Source of the DNA: Bacteroides fluxus YIT 12057
GTDB lineage: Bacteria > Bacteroidota > Bacteroidia > Bacteroidales > Bacteroidaceae
Direction of reading: 5' to 3'
DNA length: 64,000 nt
Assembly: GCF_000195635.1 (NCBI RefSeq)
Contig: NZ_GL882606.1
Location: 1 to 64,000, forward strand
Shown here: positions 34,181-43,729 of the stretch, in pieces
Numbering within the stretch: the stretch's first letter is position 1
How the letters are laid out: the number at the start of each line of letters is the position of its first letter
Notes under the pieces: model-generated
The model's input: only the letters and a program-made list of their open reading frames with translations
What the model was told of the DNA's origin: nothing
Database searches by the model: none
Position numbers and translations under genes: made by a program

Positions 34181-37100
34181 ATGAAAAAACAGAGATTCTT
34201 TGAAGAACTCGGACCGAAAGTGTTTTGCACTTTTGCGGTTTGTTTGATTCTTCTGCTGAATGTTCAGTTCATGAACGCTCAAAGCTCAACAATCAACGTA
34301 AAAGGGGTAGTCAACGATGCGACGGGACCGGTTATTGGTGCCAGCATTATAGAAAAAGGCAAGACCACCAATGGTACCATTACCGATATGGACGGTAATT
34401 TCTCTCTGAATGTTCCTTCGGATGCCACTTTGGTTATCAGTTTTATCGGTTATACCACTCTGGAAATTCCTGTTGCCGGGAAAACTTCGATGACCGTTTC
34501 TCTTAAAGAAGACACCGAGATGCTGGATGAAGTGGTGGTAGTAGGTTTCGGCACACAGAAAAAGGTGAACCTGACCGGTTCAGTAGGTTTGGCTACTGCC
34601 AAAGACCTTGAATCCCGTCCGGTGACCAATGCCACACAGGCTTTGCAAGGTTTGGTACCGGGTTTGCAAATCAGTTCTTCAAGTGGCGCTTTGGATAAGT
34701 CGGCTTCTATCAACATCCGTGGTAACGGTACCATCGGTAAGGGCTCAAGCGGCAGTCCGCTTGTCTTGATTGACGGTATGGAAGGCGACTTGGACTTGGT
34801 GAATCCGCAGGACATCGAGAACGTTTCCGTATTGAAAGATGCCGCTGCTTCTTCTATCTATGGTAGCCGTGCGCCTTTCGGTGTGATTTTGATTACTACC
34901 AAGAAAGGCAAGAGTGGCAAGGCTACCGTAAACTACAACAACAGTTTCCGCTGGGGTAGTCCTATCAATATGCCCGAACAGATGGATTCTTATACGTTTG
35001 CCAACTTCTTTAACGAGGCAGCTCTCAATGCTGACAGGCAGGCTATTTTTAAACCGGATGTGATGCAAAAGATGATTGACTGGCAAGCTGCCGGTAAGAC
35101 AAATACGGGTGGTATCGTAACTGATGGTAAGGTTTGGGGTAAGCCCGCAGGCGACCCGTACACAACCAGTTGTGCCAATACGGACTGGTTCTCTGAGATT
35201 TATCGGGATAATGTGTTCTCACAGGAACATAATGTAAGCATCAGCGGCGGTAGCGAAAAAATAAGTTACTATGCATCGTTGGGTTATTTGGACCAAGGTG
35301 GTTTGCTCCGTCACGGTACTGACAATATGAAGCGTTTCAATGCTACAGCCAAGGTGAACGCTGAACTTACCGATTGGATGAAGTTCAATTACAGTATGCG
35401 CTTTGTTCGTCAGGATATGCTTCGCCCGACGGCTTTCAGCACAGGCGATAACGGTGACGGGGGCTTGTATAATGCCATAGGCCGCCAAACGTGGCCCAAC
35501 CTCAGTGTATATGATGAAAACGGCTATTACTTCGACAACAATGGTGGCGGTATTCCCGGACAGTTGGCCTTGGGAGGCGACCGTAATTGGCAAAGCGACC
35601 GTTTGTACCATCAGGCAGCTTTGATATTTGAGCCCGTCAAGGACTGGGTAACTCACGTAGAGTTCAACTATAGTACACTTAATAGCGACACTCGCGAAAC
35701 ATCTCTTCCGGTTTACAATCACGATGTGAACGGCAATATCATTGATACAAAAGGCACCAGCAGCCTCTATCAGGATTATAAGAAAGAGAACTATGCCAAC
35801 TGGAACATTTATTCAAATTATTCGCTTACGCTGAATGATGACCACAACTTCAAGGTGATGGTCGGTTTCCAAAGCGAAGAGATGCGCCAACGTTTCTTCA
35901 GTGCCAAGGGATATGGCTTGCAATCCGAAGATTTGCCCGAACTCGACCTTATCTCCGGTTTGAACGGTGAAGGCAAAGAACAAGCCAATGAATTGGGAGG
36001 TTACCGCAACGAATGGGCTACAGCCGGTTTCTTCGGTCGTTTGAACTACGATTACCAAGATCGTTATATGGCCGAGGCCAACTTCCGTTACGACGGTTCT
36101 TCACGTTTCCGCGAAGGAAACCGCTGGCAGTTTTCTCCCTCTTTCTCTTTGGGCTGGAACATTGCGCAAGAATCTTTTTGGGAAGATTTCACGGATGTAT
36201 GCAATCAGTTGAAACTTCGCGCCAGCTATGGCCAGTTGGGCAATATGAACACCAATGACTGGTATCCCACTTATCGTTTGATGACACTGAATATGGCTGG
36301 TGGCAAATGGCTACAGAACGGTGTACGCCCCAATACAGCTTATGTGGGCGAGCTGATTAGTACGGCATTATCTTGGGAAACCGTACGCACTTGGAATGTA
36401 GGTCTCGACTTTGGATTTTTCAATAACCGACTCACCGGTACTTTCGATGTATATACCCGTTTTACCGATAATATGGTAGGTCCGGCACCAGAACTTCCGG
36501 CCACATTGGGTATCGCTACTCCAAAAACCAATAACTGTGACTTGAAGACGGTGGGATGGGAACTTACGTTGGGCTGGCGCGACCAGATGAGCTTTGGCTT
36601 GGATTATGGCATCAAGTTCAATCTTTCCGATGCCCGCACGTATGTAGAAAGTTATCCGGGTAATCCCACCAACGCCATCGGTAATGGTAACTTTATTGCC
36701 GGACGCGAACTTGGCGAAATCTGGGGCCTCCAAACGGTAGGCATTGCTAAAACTGAGGAAGAGATGAAAGCTCACATCGCACAGGTAGGTGGACAAGACC
36801 AGATTGGTTCTAAAAAATGGGGCGCAGGTGACATTATGTATGCCGACTTGGATGGAAAGCCCGGCATTACTCGCGGCGCACAGACACTCGATGATCACGG
36901 CGACCTGACTGTCATAGGTAATGACACTCCACGTTTCTTGTTCGGTATCGACTTGAATGCCGCTTACAAAGGTTTCGATATTCGCGCCCTCTTCCAGGGA
37001 GTGATGAAGCGTGACTACTTCCAAAACTCCGACATCTTCTGGGGTACTACCGATAGCGAATGGTGGTCTATGGGCTTCAAGGAGCATCAGGATTATTTCC

Positions 37101-37447
37101 GTGAAGAGCCTGTTGGTCTGGAAGGTCACGAGATTCCCGCCAACATTAATGCTTACTATCCTCGTCCCCGTTTTGACAGCAAACAGAATCACGAAACCCA
37201 GAGCCGTTACCTGCAAGATGCTTCGTACATTCGCTTGAAGAACCTGCAAGTGGGCTACACATTGCCGCGTAGCATCGTAAACAAGACCGGTTTCCAGAAC
37301 CTGCGCGTGTATGTATCGGGCGAGAACCTCTGGACCGGTACCAGCCTGATTAAGCTTTTCGACCCCGAGACTATCAGCGGTGGACGTGGCGGTAACGTAT
37401 ACCCTTTGTCGCGCACCATTTCCGTAGGTTTGAGCGTAACACTCTAA
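34181..37447 (+). CDS. SusC-like TonB-dependent glycan importer
   Basis: 1088 aa. Signal peptide (to about residue 33), carboxypeptidase-like domain (VKGVVNDATGPVIGASIIEK, about 38-110), TonB box region DEVVVVGFGTQKK, plug with VLIDGMEGDLDLVNPQDIEN, and a 22-strand barrel ending in TISVGLSVTL. It imports oligosaccharides across the outer membrane with the SusD-like lid protein encoded 62 bp downstream. The substrate is inferred from the neighbouring GH43, GH2 and GH35 genes to be a galactan-type glycan. Confidence 0.95.
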   Translation: MKKQRFFEELGPKVFCTFAVCLILLLNVQFMNAQSSTINVKGVVNDATGPVIGASIIEKGKTTNGTITDMDGNFSLNVPSDATLVISFIGYTTLEIPVAGKTSMTVSLKEDTEMLDEVVVVGFGTQKKVNLTGSVGLATAKDLESRPVTNATQALQGLVPGLQISSSSGALDKSASINIRGNGTIGKGSSGSPLVLIDGMEGDLDLVNPQDIENVSVLKDAAASSIYGSRAPFGVILITTKKGKSGKATVNYNNSFRWGSPINMPEQMDSYTFANFFNEAALNADRQAIFKPDVMQKMIDWQAAGKTNTGGIVTDGKVWGKPAGDPYTTSCANTDWFSEIYRDNVFSQEHNVSISGGSEKISYYASLGYLDQGGLLRHGTDNMKRFNATAKVNAELTDWMKFNYSMRFVRQDMLRPTAFSTGDNGDGGLYNAIGRQTWPNLSVYDENGYYFDNNGGGIPGQLALGGDRNWQSDRLYHQAALIFEPVKDWVTHVEFNYSTLNSDTRETSLPVYNHDVNGNIIDTKGTSSLYQDYKKENYANWNIYSNYSLTLNDDHNFKVMVGFQSEEMRQRFFSAKGYGLQSEDLPELDLISGLNGEGKEQANELGGYRNEWATAGFFGRLNYDYQDRYMAEANFRYDGSSRFREGNRWQFSPSFSLGWNIAQESFWEDFTDVCNQLKLRASYGQLGNMNTNDWYPTYRLMTLNMAGGKWLQNGVRPNTAYVGELISTALSWETVRTWNVGLDFGFFNNRLTGTFDVYTRFTDNMVGPAPELPATLGIATPKTNNCDLKTVGWELTLGWRDQMSFGLDYGIKFNLSDARTYVESYPGNPTNAIGNGNFIAGRELGEIWGLQTVGIAKTEEEMKAHIAQVGGQDQIGSKKWGAGDIMYADLDGKPGITRGAQTLDDHGDLTVIGNDTPRFLFGIDLNAAYKGFDIRALFQGVMKRDYFQNSDIFWGTTDSEWWSMGFKEHQDYFREEPVGLEGHEIPANINAYYPRPRFDSKQNHETQSRYLQDASYIRLKNLQVGYTLPRSIVNKTGFQNLRVYVSGENLWTGTSLIKLFDPETISGGRGGNVYPLSRTISVGLSVTL

Positions 37448-37509
37448 CGGAGATTATTCGAGATGATATTTTGTAACAATAGAACCTTTTAAATATAATA
37501 GACATAATT

Positions 37510-39567
37510 ATGAGACATAAATATATTCAGCATATTGCACAAGTTGCTTTAGCTGTGGCACTGCTTGGGGGAACCACCTCGTGCGAGGATTTCCTGAACC
37601 GCGAACCTATGTCAAAACTTTCACCCGAGACTTACTATACATCGGCTGCTCAACTGGAAGCCAACTTGAATGACGAATATCCCAACATCCTGCCCTCTTA
37701 CGGACAGTGGGACTACGGCATCTATGGTGAAGATAACGATACTGACAATCAGACGGATGACTACATTCATGACCGTTTTACCACCGACCAATGGAGAGTG
37801 CCCCATACGGAGGAAGACAACTGGAAGTTTGAGCGCATCTATCGTACCAACTTCTTTTTGAGCCAGGTGATGCCCAAGTTCGGAACTGCTATGGACGGAT
37901 CGCAGAATACCATTAGCGGTACATTGCCCGATGTGAAACATTATATTGGTGAGATGTATTTCCTCCGTGCTTTTGAATATTTCAAGAAGTTGCAACTCTT
38001 CGGCGATTTTCCTATTATTACCGAACCTTTGGTTGATAATGCCGCGTCACTGGTCGAAGCCTCCAAACGTCAGCCACGAAACGAAGTGGCACGCTTCATC
38101 ATCGAAGATTTGGAAAGAGCTGCTGAGTTTATGAAAGACGTGGATAAGGCAACTACCCGCATCAACCGCGATGTGGCTCTGCTCATTAAGAGCCGTGTGG
38201 CTCTGTTTGAAGCATCTTGGTTGAAGAACTTTGCAGGTACGGCTTTTGTGCCCGGTGGTGAAGGATGGCCCGGTGCCGCTTTGCACAGCGGATATGCTTA
38301 TCCCGAGGGGAGCATAGAAAAAGAGATAGAATTCTTCTTGAAGAAGGCTACCGAAGCCGCCAAGGAAGTGGGTGATAAGTATATGAACCGACTTACCCAA
38401 AATACAGGTCTTGTGCCGCAATCGGCCACCGACCCTGTCAACCCCATACTCGATATGTATGCGCAGGAAGATTTGAGTAACGTGCCCGAAGTACTGATGT
38501 GGCGCCAATATGCCCGTGGCATTGAAACATACAACATCAATGCGGCTGCCTGCCGTGGTAACTATCGTATCGGTCTGACTCGCGGATTGGTGCAGAACTT
38601 CTTGATGCAGGATGGCACACCGGTTTATACACATGGAACGTATTCCGATGGAGACGGCTATTATATGGGTGACAAGGAAATAGGCAATGTCCGTATGAAC
38701 CGTGACTCCCGCCTCAGTGTATTTTTGAAAGAACCCGGACAGAAGAACATCTTGTTTGAGGTTGACAACAACGAAGGTACGGAAGTGTTTATGGAAGAGC
38801 CTTATCCCGGCATTACCAACAGTGATAGCGAGCGTGGTTATGTCACCGGCTATGTTGTTCGCAAAGGTGGTTCGTTCAATCGTAAGTATTACGCCAATGG
38901 TGGTGGTTATACTGCGGCTGTGGTATTCCGCGCCACTGAAGCTTTGCTCAACTATATGGAGGCGAGCTATCTGTTGAACGGAAGCTTGGACGCTACCGCG
39001 CAGAATTATTGGAAAGCCTTGCGTCGTCGTGCAGGGATGGACGAAGATTTCAACAAGACCATCGCCTTGACAGATATGAGCAAGGAGGCCGAGAATGACT
39101 GGGGAGCTTATACTGCCGGCAAGCTTGTTGACAAAACACTCTATAACATTCGTCGCGAGCGTCGTTGCGAATTTATGGCCGAAGGTCTCCGCTATATGGA
39201 CTTGCGTCGTTGGCGTGCGATGGACCAACTGATGGAGAATCCGTATCACATCGAAGGTATGCACTTGTGGAATACGCCGATGGAGGAATGGTACATCGGA
39301 GAGAACGGTAAGTCAATCTTGATTGGCGATGGTTCCGAAAATTCGAACGTGTCTTCCAAGGAGCGTAGCGAATACCTCCGTCCGTTCGAGCGCTATGCTG
39401 CTCAGCCGGGTTATGAGGGTTGTACTTGGAAGATGGCTCACTACTTGCAACCCATTATGGTGAAGCAGTTGCAACTCACCGCCTCTACGCCGGGTGATGT
39501 TTCAACGTCGGTTATCTATCAAAATCCGTATTGGCCTGTTACGGCAGACCAACCGGCAGAGAGATAA
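37510..39567 (+). CDS. SusD-like surface glycan-binding lipoprotein
   Basis: 685 aa, longer than the usual 500-600. Lipoprotein signal with Cys in GGTTSCEDFLNREP. The RagB/SusD fold is shown by the TPR helices (IGEMYFLRAFEYFKKLQLFG) and the C-terminal RRERRCEFMAEGLRYMDLRR block. It caps the SusC barrel and binds the polysaccharide. The extra length is spread through the C-terminal half. Confidence 0.95.
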   Translation: MRHKYIQHIAQVALAVALLGGTTSCEDFLNREPMSKLSPETYYTSAAQLEANLNDEYPNILPSYGQWDYGIYGEDNDTDNQTDDYIHDRFTTDQWRVPHTEEDNWKFERIYRTNFFLSQVMPKFGTAMDGSQNTISGTLPDVKHYIGEMYFLRAFEYFKKLQLFGDFPIITEPLVDNAASLVEASKRQPRNEVARFIIEDLERAAEFMKDVDKATTRINRDVALLIKSRVALFEASWLKNFAGTAFVPGGEGWPGAALHSGYAYPEGSIEKEIEFFLKKATEAAKEVGDKYMNRLTQNTGLVPQSATDPVNPILDMYAQEDLSNVPEVLMWRQYARGIETYNINAAACRGNYRIGLTRGLVQNFLMQDGTPVYTHGTYSDGDGYYMGDKEIGNVRMNRDSRLSVFLKEPGQKNILFEVDNNEGTEVFMEEPYPGITNSDSERGYVTGYVVRKGGSFNRKYYANGGGYTAAVVFRATEALLNYMEASYLLNGSLDATAQNYWKALRRRAGMDEDFNKTIALTDMSKEAENDWGAYTAGKLVDKTLYNIRRERRCEFMAEGLRYMDLRRWRAMDQLMENPYHIEGMHLWNTPMEEWYIGENGKSILIGDGSENSNVSSKERSEYLRPFERYAAQPGYEGCTWKMAHYLQPIMVKQLQLTASTPGDVSTSVIYQNPYWPVTADQPAER

Positions 39568-39666
39568 GGTAAAAAAGGTTTTCAATAGGTTTTTGACTTT
39601 TTAAGAGGATGGAATCTTCTACGGACAAGTAGGGTTCTGTCCTCTGTTTATATAATATGAATCAGC

Positions 39667-40755
39667 ATGGAAAGAGTATTAGTCTTATTGGGTTTGTTTG
39701 TCTTGCTGGCAATGGTCGGCAAGGCTCAGAGTGATTGGAAAGATGTTAACGGTGAGTATATCAATGCGCACGGTGGGGGCATATTGGCCTACGGCGGCAA
39801 ATATTATTGGTTTGGCGAACACCGTCCGGCTAAAGGATTCATAACCGAAGTAGGGGTGAATTGCTATTCATCCACTGATTTATGTAACTGGAAGCACGAG
39901 GGAGTTGCCTTGCCTGTATCACCCGAAGCGGAAAGTGAGATAGGGAAAGGCTGTATTATGGAACGTCCTAAGGTGATATACAATAAGAAGACCGGGAAAT
40001 TTGTTTTATGGTTTCATCTTGAACTGAAAGATAGGGGATATGAAGCCGCCCGTGTCGGTATGGCGGTGAGCGATACTCCTGCAGGACCTTATCGCTTTGT
40101 CCGCTCCATGCGTGTTAATCCCGGAATATTTCCGATGAATATGTCTCAGCCGGACAGAAATATGCAGTGGGATTGGGATAAATATAAGGAATGGTGGACT
40201 CCGGAATGGAGAAAAGCAGTCGAGGAAGGGCTTTTTGTACAGCGTGATTTGAAGGACGGACAAATGTCTCGCGATATGACCTTGTTTGTGGATGATGACG
40301 GGAAGGCATATCATATCTATTCGTCCGAAGAGAATCTTACCTTGCAGATTGCCGAACTGACGGATGATTATCAAGGCTACACGGGAAAGTATATCCGTAT
40401 CTTTCCGGGTGGTCACAATGAAGCGCCGGCCATTTTTAAACACGGCAATATCTATTGGATGATAACATCCGGCTGTACCGGTTGGGCTCCTAATGAAGCC
40501 CGTATGTTTTCAGCTTCTTCCATCTGGGGACCGTGGACACAACATCCGCATCCGTTTATCGGGCCGGGAGCTGAAAAGACATTCGGAGGGCAAAGTACTT
40601 ATGTCCTTTCTTTGCCTGAAAACAAATATATTTTTATGGCGGATGTGTGGAAACCGGATAGCTTGATGTATTCCCGCTATATCTGGCTGCCTATTGAATT
40701 TGATAAAGCGGGAATGCCTGTTATAGAGTGGAAAAACAGTTGGAAACCGAAGTGA
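39667..40755 (+). CDS. GH43 enzyme, exo-beta-1,3-galactanase-like
   Basis: 362 aa with signal peptide (MERVLVLLGLFVLLAMVGKA). The single five-blade beta-propeller shows INAHGGGILAYGGKYYWFGE, ERPKVIYNKKTGKFVLWFH, and E252 in NEAPAIF as the likely catalytic acid. As in galactan 1,3-beta-galactosidases of GH43 (subfamily 24 type), the N-terminal catalytic Asp motif is missing and a Gln lies in QSTYV (Q309), the residue proposed as base in fungal relatives. It is the third gene of the susC operon and would trim beta-1,3-galactan in the periplasm. Subfamily 34 remains possible. Confidence 0.8.
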   Translation: MERVLVLLGLFVLLAMVGKAQSDWKDVNGEYINAHGGGILAYGGKYYWFGEHRPAKGFITEVGVNCYSSTDLCNWKHEGVALPVSPEAESEIGKGCIMERPKVIYNKKTGKFVLWFHLELKDRGYEAARVGMAVSDTPAGPYRFVRSMRVNPGIFPMNMSQPDRNMQWDWDKYKEWWTPEWRKAVEEGLFVQRDLKDGQMSRDMTLFVDDDGKAYHIYSSEENLTLQIAELTDDYQGYTGKYIRIFPGGHNEAPAIFKHGNIYWMITSGCTGWAPNEARMFSASSIWGPWTQHPHPFIGPGAEKTFGGQSTYVLSLPENKYIFMADVWKPDSLMYSRYIWLPIEFDKAGMPVIEWKNSWKPK

Positions 40756-40783
40756 GATCAGAACTTTTATTCGGAAAATGCAG

Positions 40784-40817
40784 AGCGGTTGTGAAAATAA
40801 TCATTTTCACAACCGCT
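40784..40817. terminator. Bidirectional hairpin terminator
   Basis: Perfect 15-bp stem AGCGGTTGTGAAAAT / ATTTTCACAACCGCT with a 4-nt loop, between the convergent GH43 and GH2 genes. T-rich but not a long T-run. Confidence 0.7.
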
Positions 40818-40864
40818 TGTTCATGATTGTAGAAACCCTGTTTTTTTGATTCTAAGCAAGAAAA

Positions 40865-43579
40865 CTATTTCTTCTCCCCAAAATCTTCTTGCTGCTTTTC
40901 CACCTCTTTCAGCCTTCTTACATTCAGTTCTTTCTGTAACTGTTCTTGTTTTAGCTCGGCATCCGATTTGGCGATTCCCTCTCCCAATCCGGTGGTGAAA
41001 GAGGCTGGAATAAGCGCTGCTTCTTTCTCTGAATATACCGACGGGTGCTCCGCTGCTACACTCTCCAGTTCCAGCACGGCACTGACCGGCATTTGCGAAC
41101 CTGCAAACAGGACACTTGCCGACACTTTTATTTTACCCGGCTTCAATGTTGATTGTATCAGCACCGGTGCAGTTCCCCACTTTATCGGAGCAGGATTGGC
41201 CAGTACACTTACGTCGCCCAGAATACGTCCCTCGCCTTCTACGTGAAACTTCACATAATAATTATTCAGCCGTTTAATCGTTCCATTCCGGTCGGCTACG
41301 GCAGCCACTACAGTTACAAAGTCAGAGCCGTCAGCTTTCAAATCCACGTTCTCGTTATCCACCCACAGTAATAGCTTTTCCGGGCGCCGGGCCGGAAACC
41401 TTTCATGTGTAGCGACTACTTTCCCGTCAATCAATCCCTCAGCGCGCAACAAGACCTCAGACTGTCTCTGCTTCCGGGCCAACGCCTTATCTTCCATAAA
41501 ATCGTATATATCATGGAACGTGATAATCGGTGAAGGCATGCCTTGAACTGCCGTTGGTTGGGTATAAGTAAACGACTTCCCATTCTTCAGAAAAGTAAGC
41601 CTCACTTTTTCGCAGTTGGAATAAACGGTCACGTCCTTGCCGGAGAAGGGAGTCATTTCGTGAGCGATATATACCATCGGCCCTGTCTCGAACAACCGGT
41701 TCTGCTTCTTTGGAGAACGTTGTGCCTTGAACATATAGTAAGCGTACTTGGGTTGGCGGAACACATCCATCAGCCCACCATAAAACGGATCGGGATGATA
41801 TCCTCGCTGATGGTCGAACGAATGCCAAAGGCATCCTCCCACATGCTGGCGAGGAGTACGGTAAAGGGCATCATAAGAGGTATAGGCATAACGGGGATTG
41901 GCATAATGCCGGGCTTGGACAAGCATAGGCTGCTCGCCCCAGTTACGCGCTACCCGGCTCGGGGAGTTATGCGAACCCCAGTCGTCCACATTGTCACCCC
42001 ACTCGCGGGTAAAATAAGCAATGCCGGGGGCTGCGTCTTCCACATGCCACACCTTGCCGTCGAAGGACGGGTGAGTAAACAATACCGGAAAATGCTCATG
42101 CCCGCGCGCTCCACGGTCGCAACCGGAGTAACAATACGGATAAGGATATTCTTGAGTTACAATATCTGCGGCCTTTTTGGCAAAATCCTCCGGATACCAA
42201 GTCTCGTTGAGCACAGGCTCCCACAACCATACACAAGCATGATTGCGGTCACGGCGTACCAGATTGCGTATGTCGCTATACACACGTTGTGCGAATTCGG
42301 GAGCATCATTCCAGAACTGCCACCCCGGAGTATTGACTATGACAAACAGGCCAAGTTCGTCGCATGCGTCCATGAAGGCCGGATCTTGCGGGCAATGGGC
42401 ATTGCGAATCACTTTCATCCCGGTGTCACGCAGTTTCTTGGCATCACGCCAATGGATGCTGTTGGGAACCGCATTGCCTACCACCGCGAAATCCTGATGG
42501 CGGTTGGCACCGATCAGTGGGGCTTCATAAGGTTTGCCATTCAGCCAGAACCCCTCCTTGCCCTTAAATTCCACACTGCGAATGCCGATACGGCGGCAAT
42601 AACCATCCACTACATTCCCCTTACGGTCACTGATGCGTATGTTCAGATGATACAAGACAGGATTTTCCGGACTCCACAACGCCGGATCCGTTATAAGTAT
42701 TTTATCATGAGAGGCGGTGGCCTTACCCGCACGCACCCGTATCTTATTCGTCATCGAAGCCGCCTGCCTGCCGTCCGGCTGCAACAGTTCATATTCCACC
42801 ATACCCGTAAAATCCTTACGACTGTCATTCCGTACATGTACCTTCAGCAAAACTTCAGCCGAAGTTTCCGAGACTTTGTCATAAGCCACGAACAATCCTC
42901 CACCGGCCACTTCATCTTCAAAGTTCGGGTCGGTAATGAAGACCGGATTGTGCGCTATCAGCCAGCAATCACGATAGATGCCACCGAAGTAAGTAAAATC
43001 AAGGACTTCCTGTGCCTTTCCCGGAGGATAAGCCGGATCGTTGCTGTTATCGGCCCATACGGCAATCACGTTGTCCTCTCCCCATTTCAAGGCGTCAGTC
43101 ATGTCAACCACTACCGGCAGATATCCTCCAAAATGTTCGGTCATCAATTGACCGTTGACGAATATCCTGCTTTTCCCCATAATGGCTTCGAAGTGCAGAA
43201 AAAGTTTCTTTCCTCTTAAGGTGTCAGCCGGAGTGAAATGTTTGCGATACCACACCTCTCCTTGGTAATTAACACAGCCACTGGCTTCAGTGGGCAGATA
43301 TTCAATGCCGTTGGGCAAAGAGACCACTGTCCAGCCGCTGTCGTCAAAGTTCACTGTTTCAGCCTCCGCAGCGTTTCCTTTATGAAAACGCCAAGCAGGA
43401 TTCATGGAGAAGACTTCGCGTCCGGAATCCGGCAACTTAAAAAAGCCGGCAGTGGAAAACTTGGGTTTATAAGTGATGGAGGCGGTTCCACCTGCACATC
43501 CGGTTGCTTTCCCCTGTACATCGGCATGCCCCAAAAGGAAAATGCATAACAGTAATAGTATTTTTCCAAAATTTATCAT
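40865..43579 (-). CDS. Secreted GH2-family glycoside hydrolase (not LacZ type)
   Basis: 904 aa. Signal peptide MINFGKILLLLCIFLLGHAD, then GH2 jelly roll (FHKGNAAEAETVNFDDSGW), Ig-like domain, TIM barrel with acid/base E459 (EPVLNETWYP) and nucleophile E526 (TREWGDNVDDWG), and C-terminal Ig-like domains (LLLWVDNENVDL...). The last 40 residues are a charged coiled-coil-like tail (AELKQEQLQKELNVRRLKEV). The barrel motifs are unlike the beta-galactosidase encoded at 26434, so substrate is open: beta-galactoside, glucuronide or another sugar. The ATG at 43579 is chosen for the signal peptide. An operator-like site lies 76 bp upstream. Confidence 0.85.
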   Translation of the reverse strand: MINFGKILLLLCIFLLGHADVQGKATGCAGGTASITYKPKFSTAGFFKLPDSGREVFSMNPAWRFHKGNAAEAETVNFDDSGWTVVSLPNGIEYLPTEASGCVNYQGEVWYRKHFTPADTLRGKKLFLHFEAIMGKSRIFVNGQLMTEHFGGYLPVVVDMTDALKWGEDNVIAVWADNSNDPAYPPGKAQEVLDFTYFGGIYRDCWLIAHNPVFITDPNFEDEVAGGGLFVAYDKVSETSAEVLLKVHVRNDSRKDFTGMVEYELLQPDGRQAASMTNKIRVRAGKATASHDKILITDPALWSPENPVLYHLNIRISDRKGNVVDGYCRRIGIRSVEFKGKEGFWLNGKPYEAPLIGANRHQDFAVVGNAVPNSIHWRDAKKLRDTGMKVIRNAHCPQDPAFMDACDELGLFVIVNTPGWQFWNDAPEFAQRVYSDIRNLVRRDRNHACVWLWEPVLNETWYPEDFAKKAADIVTQEYPYPYCYSGCDRGARGHEHFPVLFTHPSFDGKVWHVEDAAPGIAYFTREWGDNVDDWGSHNSPSRVARNWGEQPMLVQARHYANPRYAYTSYDALYRTPRQHVGGCLWHSFDHQRGYHPDPFYGGLMDVFRQPKYAYYMFKAQRSPKKQNRLFETGPMVYIAHEMTPFSGKDVTVYSNCEKVRLTFLKNGKSFTYTQPTAVQGMPSPIITFHDIYDFMEDKALARKQRQSEVLLRAEGLIDGKVVATHERFPARRPEKLLLWVDNENVDLKADGSDFVTVVAAVADRNGTIKRLNNYYVKFHVEGEGRILGDVSVLANPAPIKWGTAPVLIQSTLKPGKIKVSASVLFAGSQMPVSAVLELESVAAEHPSVYSEKEAALIPASFTTGLGEGIAKSDAELKQEQLQKELNVRRLKEVEKQQEDFGEKK

Positions 43580-43602
43580 GATATATCTTTTATTGTTGCC
43601 TA

Positions 43603-43610
43603 CAAAGAAA
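43603..43610 (-). promoter_or_regulatory. Candidate -7 box of the GH2 gene
   Basis: TTTCTTTG on the minus strand, one mismatch to TAnnTTTG, 24 bp ahead of the ATG. The same sequence is found at 44804-44811 for lacI. Both lie 43-44 bp from an operator-like site. Confidence 0.4.
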
Positions 43611-43654
43611 GAGTCTTTTCTCATAAAAATAGGTATGGCTGGTTTATTTTTTCA

Positions 43655-43668
43655 CGTAAACCATTACG
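43655..43668. promoter_or_regulatory. Operator-like site 1 (probable LacI-family site)
   Basis: CGTAAACCATTACG: perfect 5-bp arms CGTAA/TTACG around ACCA. It shares 13 of 14 bases with site 2 at 44855. The form resembles LacI-family operators (GTAAACGTTTAC). It lies 44 bp upstream of the GH2 -7 box. Confidence 0.6.
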
Positions 43669-43729
43669 CAAAGATGCAGAATTGTTCTTTTACTTTATAA
43701 AGGACTGCCGAAAGGTTGTTGGGCAATGC

